Shown here one piece after another: positions 36,101-45,687 of a stretch of DNA of 64,000 bases. The DNA lies in assembly GCA_020698575.1 (NCBI GenBank), contig CM036247.1:30480431-30544430 (forward strand), given 5' to 3'. This stretch comes from Bostrychus sinensis. Taxonomy: Eukaryota; Chordata; Actinopteri; Gobiiformes; Eleotridae. The stretch's first letter is position 1. Every line of letters starts with the position of its first letter. A program made the position numbers and the translations under genes. The notes under the pieces were generated by a model that worked only from the letters and a program-made list of their open reading frames with translations, ran no database searches and was not told the DNA's origin.

Positions 36101-36580
36101 ATAACACGTGCGGATAATGTTCATCCCAAGAACACCTGGTACCTTGGAAGACTCACTACCAGGGGGATCGTTCACAACCAAAACACCACAGTGAGGCATC
36201 GACTTACCACAAAGAACAATGTCAAGTTCCAGATAGCCTATGTAGGGAATAGCGAGACCATTGGCAGCCCTAAGCTTAAGCCAATGACAGGCCTTAAGAC
36301 GCTCTTCCCCCCAAGGAGCAAAATGCTCCAAAAAGAAACTCTCTGTAATTGTTGACACCATTGACCCGGTGTCCACTAAACATGGCACTGGCACACCGCT
36401 CATGTCAACACTAATATGCGGACAAGAGGAGATCAGCTTAGCTGCATCATCCAAACCACCCAAAACATTGTCTGAGCCAGTAAGTGCCCCACCCGAGCTG
36501 TGGCTCGGCAGCACGGTGGGCACTAGTTTTCCTGCTGCCGGTGTGACTGAGAATGAGCAGGGGCATGCTGCCCGTCGCAC
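33044..36580 (-). CDS. pol: Gypsy pol (protease, RT, RNase H, integrase), C-terminally replaced
   Basis: Open frame of 1178 codons. Visible in order: aspartic protease (VDTGSMVS, residues about 69-76), reverse transcriptase with LLYLDDIIVFS (about 521-531), RNase H (LEVDAS, about 680), integrase zinc finger H..H..CRKCERC (about 933-965) and catalytic core with Asp in VITD (about 1011), Asp in HSDQG (about 1053) and Glu in CERFN (about 1093). After SPFFLM the normal integrase C-terminal domain is missing; about the last 37 residues are read from LTR sequence. The start shown is the first ATG; natural expression is probably by -1 frameshift from gag. Enzymatic motifs are intact, but the integrase is truncated. 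Confidence 0.85.
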   Translation of the reverse strand: MRRAACPCSFSVTPAAGKLVPTVLPSHSSGGALTGSDNVLGGLDDAAKLISSCPHISVDMSGVPVPCLVDTGSMVSTITESFFLEHFAPWGEERLKACHWLKLRAANGLAIPYIGYLELDIVLCGKSMPHCGVLVVNDPPGSESSKVPGVLGMNIIRTCYQELFGEYGPALFGVASSSFPASLMEALQKCHIASMQVPLIHTGKARVRGKRACCIPGGVMKIVPATCSEQFSDTTVLFEPLEFGLPAGLLASPALVRVVRGTAYIPVVNVGVTEVLLHSRAVVGTLARVDVVSLPTGVDKIPSVTAQVASQTVSTVADQIDDVDLSSLPQEEQGAARSLLRKYISVFSSSDQDLGCTNLISHDIPLLDNIPVRQRHRRIPPSEYELVKGHINQLLEAQIIRESSSPYASPIVLLRKKDGTLRLCVDYRRLNAKTRRDAFPLPRIEESLDSLTGACWFSTMDLASGYNQVPVTEADRPKTAFCTPFGLFEWNRMPFGLCNAPSTFQRLMQRIFGDQQGQSLLLYLDDIIVFSSSVQQHLERLDKVLGRLQQEGLKVKLPKCSFFQHKVQYLGHIISDQGVSTDPAKVEAVANWPTPITVSELRSFLGFASYYRRFVEGFAKLAAPLHRRVAEFSGKSKKRAGKCEAVFWDAECQESFNALKERLTTAPVLAYADFSLPFVLEVDASHNGLGAVLSQEQGGKLRPKAYASRGLRPTERNMSNYSSMKLELLGLKWAMTEKFCEYLLGHRCLVFTDNNPLSHLETAKLGAVEQRWAAQLASFEFELKYRSGKSNRNADALSRQHCLGSGDLATTVPGTLVPPSLQHVQPLPQVGAVQAAVSALPGHCSADVSALQKNDQVIQEVVSFWRQKRRPNYEERQRLLPSALVLLRQWDRLAEQNGLLYRQVFRSDGGEVIMQLLLPKVLIEEVLNQVHQEHGHQGIERTLALLRTRCYWPGMAKDVTQWCRKCERCQIAKDSHPPARAFMGHLMASRPNEMVALVFTLLEPSQNGLENVLVITDVFSKYTLAVPTRDQRAPTVARVLVAEWFSKFGVPARIHSDQGRCFESSLIQQLCCFYGIVKSRTTPYHPSGNGQCERFNRTLHNLLRTLPVSRKRDWCSWLPQIVYAYNTTPHQSTGESPFFLMLHLCMPTLILKSRLQRYLCVLYLSCLWVVGAGESRLA

Positions 36581-37560
36581 TCCCTGGCATAGTGCCCAGG
36601 CTGATGACAGCGCCTACAAATGATGGGGCCCCGACGAGGGGAGCGGTTACGCTGGTGGCTAATCTGCAATCGAGCAATACTCTTTGTCAGATGCTCAAGT
36701 TGCTCCTGCTGTCGCCGCAGCATTTCCTTCATTTCATTTACCTCAGCAACCGGTGGTGTGTTCGCTAGCCGCTGGTAGCCACCCTGCACTGCATACTGAA
36801 TGCCAAACGCAGAAGGGACAGAATTACTTCGGCCACGCACACCCGCTGGCAACCCCTCACGTTCCCACCGTATAGCTTCACCTCTGACGTCAAGCAACGT
36901 TGAAACCGGATGATTGCGCACAAACTTTTTAAGTTCCCGGCGAAGCGCGCCATCTAAAAGTTGCTCGACAAATTGGTCTCTTAATAAGATCTCTGCATTT
37001 GCCATATTACCAGGAGCACATTGTTTAACTTTCTCCATAAGGCCCATTAAAACAAGAGAGTACTCGAGCAACGACTCCCCCTCTTGCTGCCTTCGAGAGA
37101 AAAAGGCCTCCTGTAATGCCACGTAAGATTCTGCACATCCATATAGGTCCTGCAAAATAGAAATAATCTTTTGAGGGTCCCCTCGTTCCTCACTAGAACG
37201 ATATTTAATTTCTTCCCGAGCCTCCCCTTCTAGATGGTCATACAAAAAGAACGCCTGATCAACAGAAGACAAATGTCTAGCCCTCATACATGCTTGAGCT
37301 TCTTCTAGCCACTCATTCAAACTAATGCCGGACCTGCCCCGGAACAACGGACACTTTCTATCCCGCGGCACAAAAACCAGCCGATCAATACTCGGATTGG
37401 CTATAGGTACTGCTGTTGGTGTGGCTGTTAGCGGAGCGCTAGAAGTGGATGGCGCAGCACTACTGCTGGACGAGGATTGAGAGCGTTCTCTACGTAATTG
37501 ATCATTATCAGCTTTCAACTGAGCCACCAATTCGTGCAATTCCTGCAATTCCTCCTCCAT
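36523..37560 (-). CDS. gag: Gypsy gag
   Basis: Uninterrupted 345-codon frame that begins with a coiled-coil-like, Glu/Gln/Leu-rich stretch (ELHELVAQLKADNDQLRRE), followed by a Ser/Ala/Pro linker and a capsid-like segment. Near the C-terminus is one CCHC zinc knuckle (CRRCHQPGHYARECDG), which binds element RNA. It overlaps pol by 58 bases, with pol in the -1 frame; a GGAAAAC run lies immediately before the gag TAG and might serve as a slip site, though it is not a canonical heptamer. The frame is open, in keeping with the recent LTR age. Confidence 0.85.
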   Translation of the reverse strand: MEEELQELHELVAQLKADNDQLRRERSQSSSSSSAAPSTSSAPLTATPTAVPIANPSIDRLVFVPRDRKCPLFRGRSGISLNEWLEEAQACMRARHLSSVDQAFFLYDHLEGEAREEIKYRSSEERGDPQKIISILQDLYGCAESYVALQEAFFSRRQQEGESLLEYSLVLMGLMEKVKQCAPGNMANAEILLRDQFVEQLLDGALRRELKKFVRNHPVSTLLDVRGEAIRWEREGLPAGVRGRSNSVPSAFGIQYAVQGGYQRLANTPPVAEVNEMKEMLRRQQEQLEHLTKSIARLQISHQRNRSPRRGPIICRRCHQPGHYARECDGQHAPAHSQSHRQQEN

Positions 37561-37989
37561 AATTGGTATACAGACGAAAATCTTAAGCTACCGTAAGAGT
37601 GTTCACAGTACTGAAATACACTTAATCAGGCTACTAACAGAGGCAAGCTAAACTATACTGGCCCAGTCGCAGTGGTGTGTAAAAACTCCAAAGACAGTAT
37701 AAGATAAATTATCAGTGAATGCTGTACATAAGCATTTGTTTAGGAAAACACACAATATAGCAAAATGTGCAAAGTACAAGTAAAATCAAACAAAGCAAAA
37801 CAATACATGCACAAAATATGATCTATTAATCACACATTTAAAACAACAATGCTTGTAATACAGGGCTCAATTAACTTTGGTATATAAAACCTCTTTTAGC
37901 TACCACCACTTAAAGCCTTACATTAGCAACTCCTCATTAAAGCCTTTCCAACCATAAACCAAATGTGTCTCTGTCCCAAAACAGTAAAT

Positions 37990-38011
37990 CCTGCCAGCAA
38001 CGCCAGGATAT
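37990..38011 (-). other. Putative primer-binding site of the gypsy element
   Basis: Six bases inside the 5' LTR, the minus strand reads TGGCGTTGCTGGCAGGATT. Its complement ends in ..GCAACGCCA, as a tRNA 3' end would; the preceding AATCCTGCC resembles a tRNA-Ser T-arm. The tRNA identity is a guess. Confidence 0.5.
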
Positions 38012-39122
38012 TGTGGCACGATTAGGGGTTAAACCCAATATATATGTACACATTTATGTCAGCCAGTTTGTAGTAGCTACGCCACCCTGGGCTATAGTTC
38101 CAGGGACCACCTAAATTTAACCCAACACGAGTCGAAAGGACACAGGTGAGTAACTGAATGGATCAGAGACACAAATTAATTTACATTCATTTTATTAATC
38201 CTTTAAGTTAGTTTAGTTTAAGGCACACAATTCTTTATTAATTCTAATTTTGTAAAAGACTAAAACGCACTCACTCCCATTCACACCAACACCCACACAT
38301 CATTAAAACATTTCAGTATGCCCAACCACAATATTCAGAAACTCAGTTTCTTGTGAACACCCTACAGCCGCTCACTGATTGGTTGATTAGTTTATGAATT
38401 ACCTCCACAATTGATGGGAAGTTCGGTCGCTAGAGGGCGCTCTGTATTAAGAGCCGTAAACCAGTCTTTGTCCTTAGAGAAGCGCCGTCCACGTTAATTG
38501 GGAGCAACGCTCCACCCAAATTAGTTCATAGCTGTAGTAACCTGAAGACGGAAAGAAGGGGAGGCTGGATACAGGAGCCGTGGACTGAAAGGACGCCACG
38601 CTCGCACGCCCGCTCGCCAGGCCCTCACTTCCAAGATGCCCTTTGCAGCGCTTTACGCCAGACGCGACTCCCCCGCGCCAACAACCCACAGGCACGACAG
38701 GTAGAGCACACACAGGTAACGCTGGAGGCGTGACTTCAATATGAGTGTCGGCATGCAAAGGTGCATGCCGAGCACGCGCACAGGTGACGCAGAAGGCGTG
38801 ACTCCAGTAAAGTCACCGGCCGAAGGTGTATGCCGAGCACGCGCACAGGTGACGCCAATGGCGTTATTTCAGTAGAGTCCCCGGCCTCCAACGGTGCACG
38901 CGGTGGCTGTATATGGCACTTGCTTTGGCTTTACGCCTTATAAATGGGCAACTTGGACACCCATTTAGCCCAATGCAGCTCAACAGCCACGGCTCCAGCA
39001 CTGAGCAACAACGCGTGACGTCAGAGGTGAAAAGGGGCAGAGCGGGGCATGAGACCCCCCTCTTATAGATCACCACCCTAACGTGATTGGTTAACCAGCA
39101 GATGTGCGGGCATACCACCACA
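38012..39122 (-). repeat. 5' LTR of the gypsy element (full length, 1111 bp)
   Basis: Plus-strand ends TGTGGCACG and ATACCACCACA. It includes short internal repeats (atgccgagcacgcgcacagg, twice near 38764-38850) absent from the truncated partner. Right flank is the tatt target duplication. Confidence 0.8.
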
Positions 39123-39251
39123 TATTCAACATTTTTAATGCCTGTTGGGATCATATTTAATGCTTTTTGATGCAATTTAAGGCCTTAATTTTTACAAAAC
39201 CCATTTACTGCATTTTAATGCCCAGCGGGAACCCTGTTTAAAAGCAACTAA

Positions 39252-40166
39252 GGGTGTACTCACACCAGGCCAATCGAACCGTGCCCAAGTCCGGAACGCC
39301 CCTAAAGCACGGCACGGTTGACTAATGTGAGTGCTCCGAACCGCGACCAGGCGCGGTACGCTTCAGGACTTTGGCACGGTTGGAGGAGGTGGGCTACAGC
39401 ACGGTTGCTCATGCATGCGCGCTAGTGATGGTGAAATTGACGCCTCATGAAGCAATGAACCACTTTGACACAGCTGGCTCAAGAATGACACACTGCTCGA
39501 AGCATTTATTACAGACTGAATAGTGACATCTGTTGGCTGTCTGTGAGAACTGCGCCCCATTGGAGTACATGAAAAAAACAAAACGAGGCCTCGCTTGCTG
39601 TGATCACGTGATCTTAAGCAGGACTCGAATCCTGCTCGAATCACTCCCCTTGAAACACTTCCGCTTCAAAAGATCGATACTGTGTCGAGCAGTGGGCTCG
39701 AGCACAACATCACTAATGCGTGCACGCACACACTAAGAGCTCTCTCATGTACGCAGCTGTTGTTTTCTCATTAAAAAGTGAATAAACTCCATTATCAACA
39801 CTCGTTACAACGTCACTGACCAGCGCTCACCTTTCTGAAGAAGAAAACAGCAGCAGTAGTTCTGAAGCCTCTCTCCGTCTGCGGTGCCTTCGCTGCTCCT
39901 CAGATGTGGTTTATTCCAAAACCTGTGACAGAAGACCGTGTCTCACGAACGAGACTCAAAGCAGAATCCAAATAGGTCTGATACTAAAGGCTGCTGGTCT
40001 CACGTTTTCCACTACACCGGTTTTAAAAGTATTAGCGGCTGTCTCGACTTGTAAACAAACCGCGCACCACGATGACGTAGCAGTCTGTCGCCCTCAGAGC
40101 TGATGACGTCACCGGAATCGTACCTGGGCACAGCACGGTTCGAATGGCCCTAGTGTGAGTGTGCCC
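39252..40166. mobile_element. PIF/Harbinger-type non-autonomous element
   Basis: Inverted ends GGGTGTACTCACAC and GTGTGAGTGTGCCC, flanked by the 3-bp duplication taa (39249-39251, 40167-40169) typical of Harbinger. Subterminal motifs are also inverted (gcacggcacggtt, gcacagcacggttcg). No transposase frame. Confidence 0.7.
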
Positions 40167-40458
40167 TAACACTGAGCGTTAGCTTAAGGTTTGCAGCGAG
40201 CGGGAAGTTGTCTTTTAAACAAAATTAAGAAAACACAGACGTGGCAGTCTTGGAATATTTTGCAATATAATCAACAACACTTTTAAAAATATAAAAAATT
40301 ACTTACGTTTATCAAGCAAAACGTGGCTCTCTGTGCACAGAAATATGGTGGATGGGCCTTTTTTTCTTCCTTTTTATTGTTTATTTCATTTATTAAAAAC
40401 AATTATAACAGTTTAACATTCAATTTAAATATTATGAATGAAAAGGAGCTGAAAGAAA

Positions 40459-41582
40459 TGTGGCGGGAGCGGTATAGAATAAGTTGATTTAATGTAGCAA
40501 GAAAAACCAAGCAACGCCACGCCAGGAATTTCACCTGGAGAATTTAAGTACATATATATATATATATATATAAAAGGCACACAGGTAAGCATTACAGATG
40601 AGGCTGCAGACCAGAGTCCAATTCACTGAATTTATTTAGTGGCAATCGAACATAAAAGTGTAATATTTTATTAAGCCAGCGTCCTAAAAAATAGGAGAAA
40701 CACCAAAACACAACAACAAAATAAACCAAAAGTGAGTGCACCACAAACCAGGCATGGAAACCGCCACCATGGATGTCCACCCCCACTTGGATACCCTTCA
40801 GCTCCTAGGAGGGATACATCAAACAGTTAAAACCAAAACACATACAGTAATTCCACTTCAATGCAATTACACCAAACCACAAGCACAGCTTACTAATAGC
40901 TGTGCTATACAGTTTTCTTTAGTCCGTGCCTATGGTGGTTAGTACAGGCGAGCACAGAGCAGTCTCAAGTTAAAGCTGCAGGTTAGGCCAGAAGCAGGAA
41001 AATCCAGCACGAATACCCTGCGCAGCGGTCAGCGTAAACCGCACAAGCCGACGACCCGGTTAGTCAGTTAGTACAGCACAGACAGATGCAGCAGGAAAAG
41101 CAAACAGGCAGCAAAGCAAACAACGTCCACTTGGGGAGCGGGCAAAACAGCAGCTTCACTTAAGAGCTTAAATGCAGCTCCTGTGAGAGAGAGGCTGAAC
41201 TGGAAAGCTACGACAAGTGCCTATAACAATAGGAGAGGCCAAATTAGCGCCAAGTATTTGCAGGTCATTAAAAATAAGCTGAGATTCTTACCAATAAGTT
41301 GCAGCGAGCAGCATGTCTGTCCGCGTTTGACCAAACAACAGTCCGTGCTAAAAATAAATACTAAAATTAGCAAACGGAAAATACCATTTATATCACAGCC
41401 GCGGAGCTGTGCTTACCTGCCGCGAGGCGCCGGAGAAAACACGGAAACGAAACGCCGGTAGGCGGGCCAAGCTGCCGAGGCCAAAGGGAGAGTGGCAAGA
41501 CGTTGAGCACTTTTACAGGACGAGTAGCCAATGAGGCTTGGGCCTTAAAGTGGCAGGCTGATAAACAGCTCGTACTGCCACA
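40459..41582. mobile_element. Solo LTR, 1124 bp (gypsy-like)
   Basis: Starts TGTGGCGGGAGC and ends GTACTGCCACA, i.e. TGTGGC..GCCACA ends like the gypsy LTR at 38012. Flanks gaaa/gaag give an imperfect 4-bp target duplication. An (at)n run lies at 40553-40572. The right part is related to 43500-43790. Confidence 0.6.
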
Positions 41583-42070
41583 GAAGTATGAACTTATTAT
41601 GTCTGCCCCCTATTCACAATTTAATATTTCTGATCAAATCATAAAAGCTGTAACACAGCCACTTTTCTATTTCATTACATAACACCTAATATAATGTAAC
41701 AGAAGCTACTACTCTGCAGCAGGGGCGTAGCCAGGATTTTTTTACTGGTGGGGCCAGCCGGGTCCTATCATTTTACTGTGGTGGCACATGGCAGATTATT
41801 ATTATTATAGGACTAATACAAAAAATGTGAATTATCTTCTGTTCTGTTCTGAAGCCAGTTATTTGGATGGTTTGAGGAAGTTAGGAGATGAGCCCTGATG
41901 TCTGCAGCTCACAGAAGAGCAAATTGTGATTCAGAGAGGTTAAGTATGTAACAAATTTACAGGGGGGTCTGGGGGTCACAAAAAGATTGTAATTCTACTT
42001 CTAGCCCGATAGTAGTTGTCTGATCGCCAAGCGAGCTCAAAAAAAAAAAAAAAGCGTAATTGGTCACGTA
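41583..42070. other. Intergenic, relic hAT end
   Basis: No gene. Near 41718 the sequence caggggcgtagccaggattt looks like an isolated hAT terminus; a possibly related end (ttacgccactg) lies at about 55890. Confidence 0.3.
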
Positions 42071-42078
42071 CTATAGAT

Positions 42079-43223
42079 CAGGGGTGTCAGAGATATGGCC
42101 CGCGGGCCTAATTCGGCCCGCAAGACCTTTCTGTCTGGCCCGCGAGACAATTCCTAATTTCAATTAATAGGTTTTGATCGCTATTTAGCATTTTTACCAC
42201 GAGAACGACGAGTCCCATAATGCACTGTAGCAGCTCCGTAGCGCGCCGCTTCTCCCCAGCTGCTGCTATGACTTGTCTCATCTCCGACAGAGCTGCTCCG
42301 TGCACGTGCTTCAGAGAGACTTTACCCCGAAATAACTGAACAGAGGAAAAGTGAAGAGTGAGAGCAGGGCTTTTAAATCCACTTGGAGGAAGAGAGACTG
42401 TCTGTGGACTCAAGAGCTGCGCTAAATGTGGAGCTAATGTAGAGCTAATGTGGCCACAGGCTCAGTAAAGAACACACTCTGAAGCAAAAGTCACAACAAG
42501 TATAAAAAGCTGGACAAAGCAGAAGCTACAGAAGGTAAAGGAGTGTGGTCTCACAGCAGAGCTGGGGGTTTAATAAAGCAAAGTTACAAAGTGAAGCTGC
42601 TGTGAGCTCACAGAGGACACAGCACTGATCAGCTCTGGACAGAGGGACAGTTCTGTGTCCCCTTGTCTTCACAGAACTATAACAGACTCAAACTAAATGT
42701 TGGGACACTGTGTATAAAAATTATAGAATGCAGTGGTAGAAGCAAATTAAACATTATAGTCACAAGATAAAAATATATTCCCACTTCATAAAAAATAAAT
42801 GCTCATTTTTGATAGCAGCAACAGGTCTCAAATGTGTGAAAATGACAACAAATGTGAAATGTTTACTAAAAAGAAGCTGGACTGAGCATTTTACAACAAA
42901 ATAGGTTAATTGTCCACAATTCAGCAACAGTATTGGATATATTGGATGCTTGTGGTCTTCTGGCCTTGAGCAGGGCTACACTAAAAATGTTTTTGACACA
43001 AGCTGCTGTCATCAAATTTTAAAAAAGTGAGACAGTATTATATCAGCACCTGATAGGTTTGTTATGTTAAAATATAAATACCATTTTTAATGAAATGAAT
43101 GAATGAAATCTGCAAAGCATATTACACAGTGCCCTTTGTCCAAAAATAACTATAAAAATGATACAATTTAAATGTACACTTTTACACTATAATTTCTTTA
43201 TTTATGTCAGTTTGACACCACTG
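42079..43223. mobile_element. hAT (Charlie-like) element with perfect 8-bp TSD
   Basis: Starts CAGGGGTGTCA with the palindromic ggcccgcgggcc near the end, and finishes TGACACCACTG. Flanked by ctatagat on both sides (42071-42078 and 43224-43231), an exact 8-bp target duplication. At 1145 bp without a transposase frame it is non-autonomous. Confidence 0.85.
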
Positions 43224-43499
43224 CTATAGATAAAAGTACATTTTATTCAAACAAAAATAGTTTGGTATAAATCAGTTCCTAATATTTCTGCTTAACCATC
43301 TGAAGCAGCAAGAATATCCACCAATTATAGGAATGAAGTTGGTAAAACAGGGAGCAGATCCACAGACGCAGCGCCGGTAAAAACGCAGCTCTGACGCTTT
43401 TGGTGTGAATTGATGCTTTTGAAAAGACGCGCGTAAAATGATCTACTGCTGCAACGCCCCCGTGACGTTTTCGGTGTGAATTTGGGGTAAGAGCAGATA

Positions 43500-43790
43500 G
43501 CTGAAAATAAGCTGAAACCCTTACACATGAGGTCCGCGTGCTACTTAACAACATTCCGTGCTAAAAATAAACACTGAAATCAGCAGACTGCAAAGACATT
43601 TGGATCAACAGCCGTGGAGTGGACTGCGAGGACAACAAAGACGCAGTGCCGTGCTTACCTGCCGTGAGGCGCCAGAGGAAAACACAGAAGTGAGACGCCG
43701 GTGGGCGGGCCTAGTGCTGAGGCCAAAGGGAGAGCAACAGGAAGCTAGACACTTTTATGGGACGCCCACTAGTGCAGGTCATAATGCCAC
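43500..43790. repeat. Fragment of the same LTR family
   Basis: Diverged match to 41280-41545, sharing tccgtgctaaaaataaa, gtgcttacctgccg, gaggccaaagggagag and cacttttaNNggacg. It lacks both ends. Confidence 0.6.
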
Positions 43791-44093
43791 AAATGGAACC
43801 ATCACGCTCCTAGCTCACATCCATTCAAAAAAACTTAACAATGCCCATCATTAGTTAGTGCTGTACTTATTTGTGGACAGACACAACTGCCAAAAATAAA
43901 TGTCTGGCCACTACAACCTCCCAAAAATCTCCCACAAATCCTTCTTCATCAAAAATGGCTGCCTTTCCACTTCTGTTTATAGCTTTCAGTAAAACAAAAC
44001 AAAACAAAAAAAGGTGTTAAATTATTTATTGTGTTCATCCTGCCCCTTGGCAGCCTCGGGGCCCTAAGCAGCTGCTTAGTTTGCTTATTGCCT

Positions 44094-44430
44094 AAACTGA
44101 TATGTCCCAGAATCAGAGAGGTCCTGGTCGTTGATGATGATGCTGCAGTTTCTCTGACTCAGGTCTGACTCAGGTCTGACTCCAACAGTGACACTCATCC
44201 TGAAAAATTGAACTGGACCTTGTTGGTTTGTGTAGAGTGAAATATTATATCAAAACATCCACCATTAGCTGCACATTTAAACCAGATCAGACTTTTTGGA
44301 ATAAATTTTGGAGGAGTTTTAAAAGAGCAGTGTATAACAGCACAGAGTCCTGCCTCTGCTGTTATTTTTCCTTCACTGAGTTGGAGACAGAATTCTGTGT
44401 GTGTTGGGTGACATTTTGACTCTGTTAGAC
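44094..44430 (-). pseudogene. Siglec-like V-set exon, frameshifted
   Basis: Starts after the acceptor CTATCACCAG (44431) and encodes a V-set with EFCLQLS, GLCAVIHCSF and LIWFKCAANGG. It then breaks: an 11-bp tandem duplication (gactcaggtct, about 44157-44180) shifts the frame just before the NCSI strand, and the exon stops at 44094 in foreign sequence. No signal-peptide or C2 exon is found next to it. Confidence 0.8.
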
Positions 44431-44900
44431 CTGGTGATAGAAACAAAAGACACAACTTGGTTATCGGTAGTTTAGTTATAGTTTATTTGCTACATCTTTA
44501 TCCTTCACAAACAATAAGTTTGTTAAAGTGCAGATTTGAATTTATGCTCATTTTTATCATCAACAAAATGTGCTGGTGCTGGGATATCATGATGTGCAGG
44601 AATAAACTTTCTGATGTGGTCCAAGAGACGCCTCTGTCCAGTTCTATACTGTCCTCACAGTCTTGCAGCCGCCAAAGAGCTTCCTTTTTTTGTGTTTGTG
44701 TATCTTGTGTGCTGCATCAGTCTTATAATCATGTTAAACAGGAAGCAAAATGTGTAAAATACCAAATTTTTAAGCCCTGCTCAACATCAGCATTTTTTTT
44801 CATGCTTGTTGTCAACGTCCTTAATATGATCAACTATTGAAGCTTTTCAATATTAAGATGATTAAAGAAAACATTTTGAAGAACTATAATTGGTTGAATG
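44378..44900. repeat. Duplicated receptor 5' flank, copy 2
   Basis: Partner of 8446-8959. It continues into different sequence after ggttgaatg, exactly where the other copy meets the hAT-like terminus, so this copy shows the flank without that junction. Confidence 0.8.
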
Positions 44901-45687
44901 TGGTCATGTGATCCAATGCAGAAGGAATCAGTGTCAGTTATTTGTTTCTTAAACTACACACAGTCCTTGGTTTTTCATGACTCATATAAACAGGAAGTTA
45001 TACTTTTGTTATACTTTAGTTATTATAGTTTTTTTTATTATATATGTCCTGAAAACTACAGAATTGCTGTATGTGTGCACCAAAGCTAAAACATAAAGTT
45101 CTGCTATATTGTTTTTTATTGTAACTATAGGCAGCAAATGGAAAAAAACACACGTTTTTTTTTTTTTTTTACTTTCCATTGCTGACTCATTTAGTGTGCT
45201 CTGAGCCCAGTTTACTCCACAAAACGAGACACATAGTTTCACTTCATCATTTTTAGCCATTTCTATATACACTGTGATACAGGCATAAGATAGTTTTGAT
45301 ATAATATACATAGCTGTGTTGCTAACGCTAGCTAGCTACACATCAAAGCTCTTACCTTCATAATCCAGGTATCCTTCAATGAAGAATTGGTATCCTTTAG
45401 TAAGTTTGGAATGTTTTGTTGGTGAAGATTCTTCTGAAGATCATTGTACACTGTGTAAAGTTTTCAGACGGCAGTTTTAAAAGGGACTGAGCGAAGAGCA
45501 GCAGTGCCAGTTTGAGTAATCCATGACTGTTTGCTCGATGCATAATGCCTGTGAGCAGTGACGTATTTTTTACAGTTCCATCACAGCTGAATTTCGTATT
45601 CTCAAGAGAGCAATAACAAGCATAAAACCATAAGTTGTATTCATTAAAAAAAAAAACCACACAAAAACTTTTGTATTTGTAAATATA
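44901..45687. other. Non-coding stretch
   Basis: AT-rich with a poly-T run at about 45155-45170. No exon, element end or known motif recognised. Confidence 0.35.

Larger units (their letters stand above)
32403..39122 (-). mobile_element. Ty3/gypsy LTR retrotransposon, young, internally deleted
   Basis: Complete at its outer ends: flanked by a 4-bp direct repeat tatt (32399-32402 and 39123-39126), with LTRs that begin and end TGTGG/CCACA. Minus-strand order is 5' LTR (38012-39122), primer-binding region, gag (36523-37560), pol (33044-36580), truncated 3' LTR (32403-33156). The shared 754 bp of the LTRs differ at only three positions by eye, so insertion is recent. A deletion fused pol to the interior of the 3' LTR, removing the pol 3' end and about 357 bp of that LTR. 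Confidence 0.85.
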
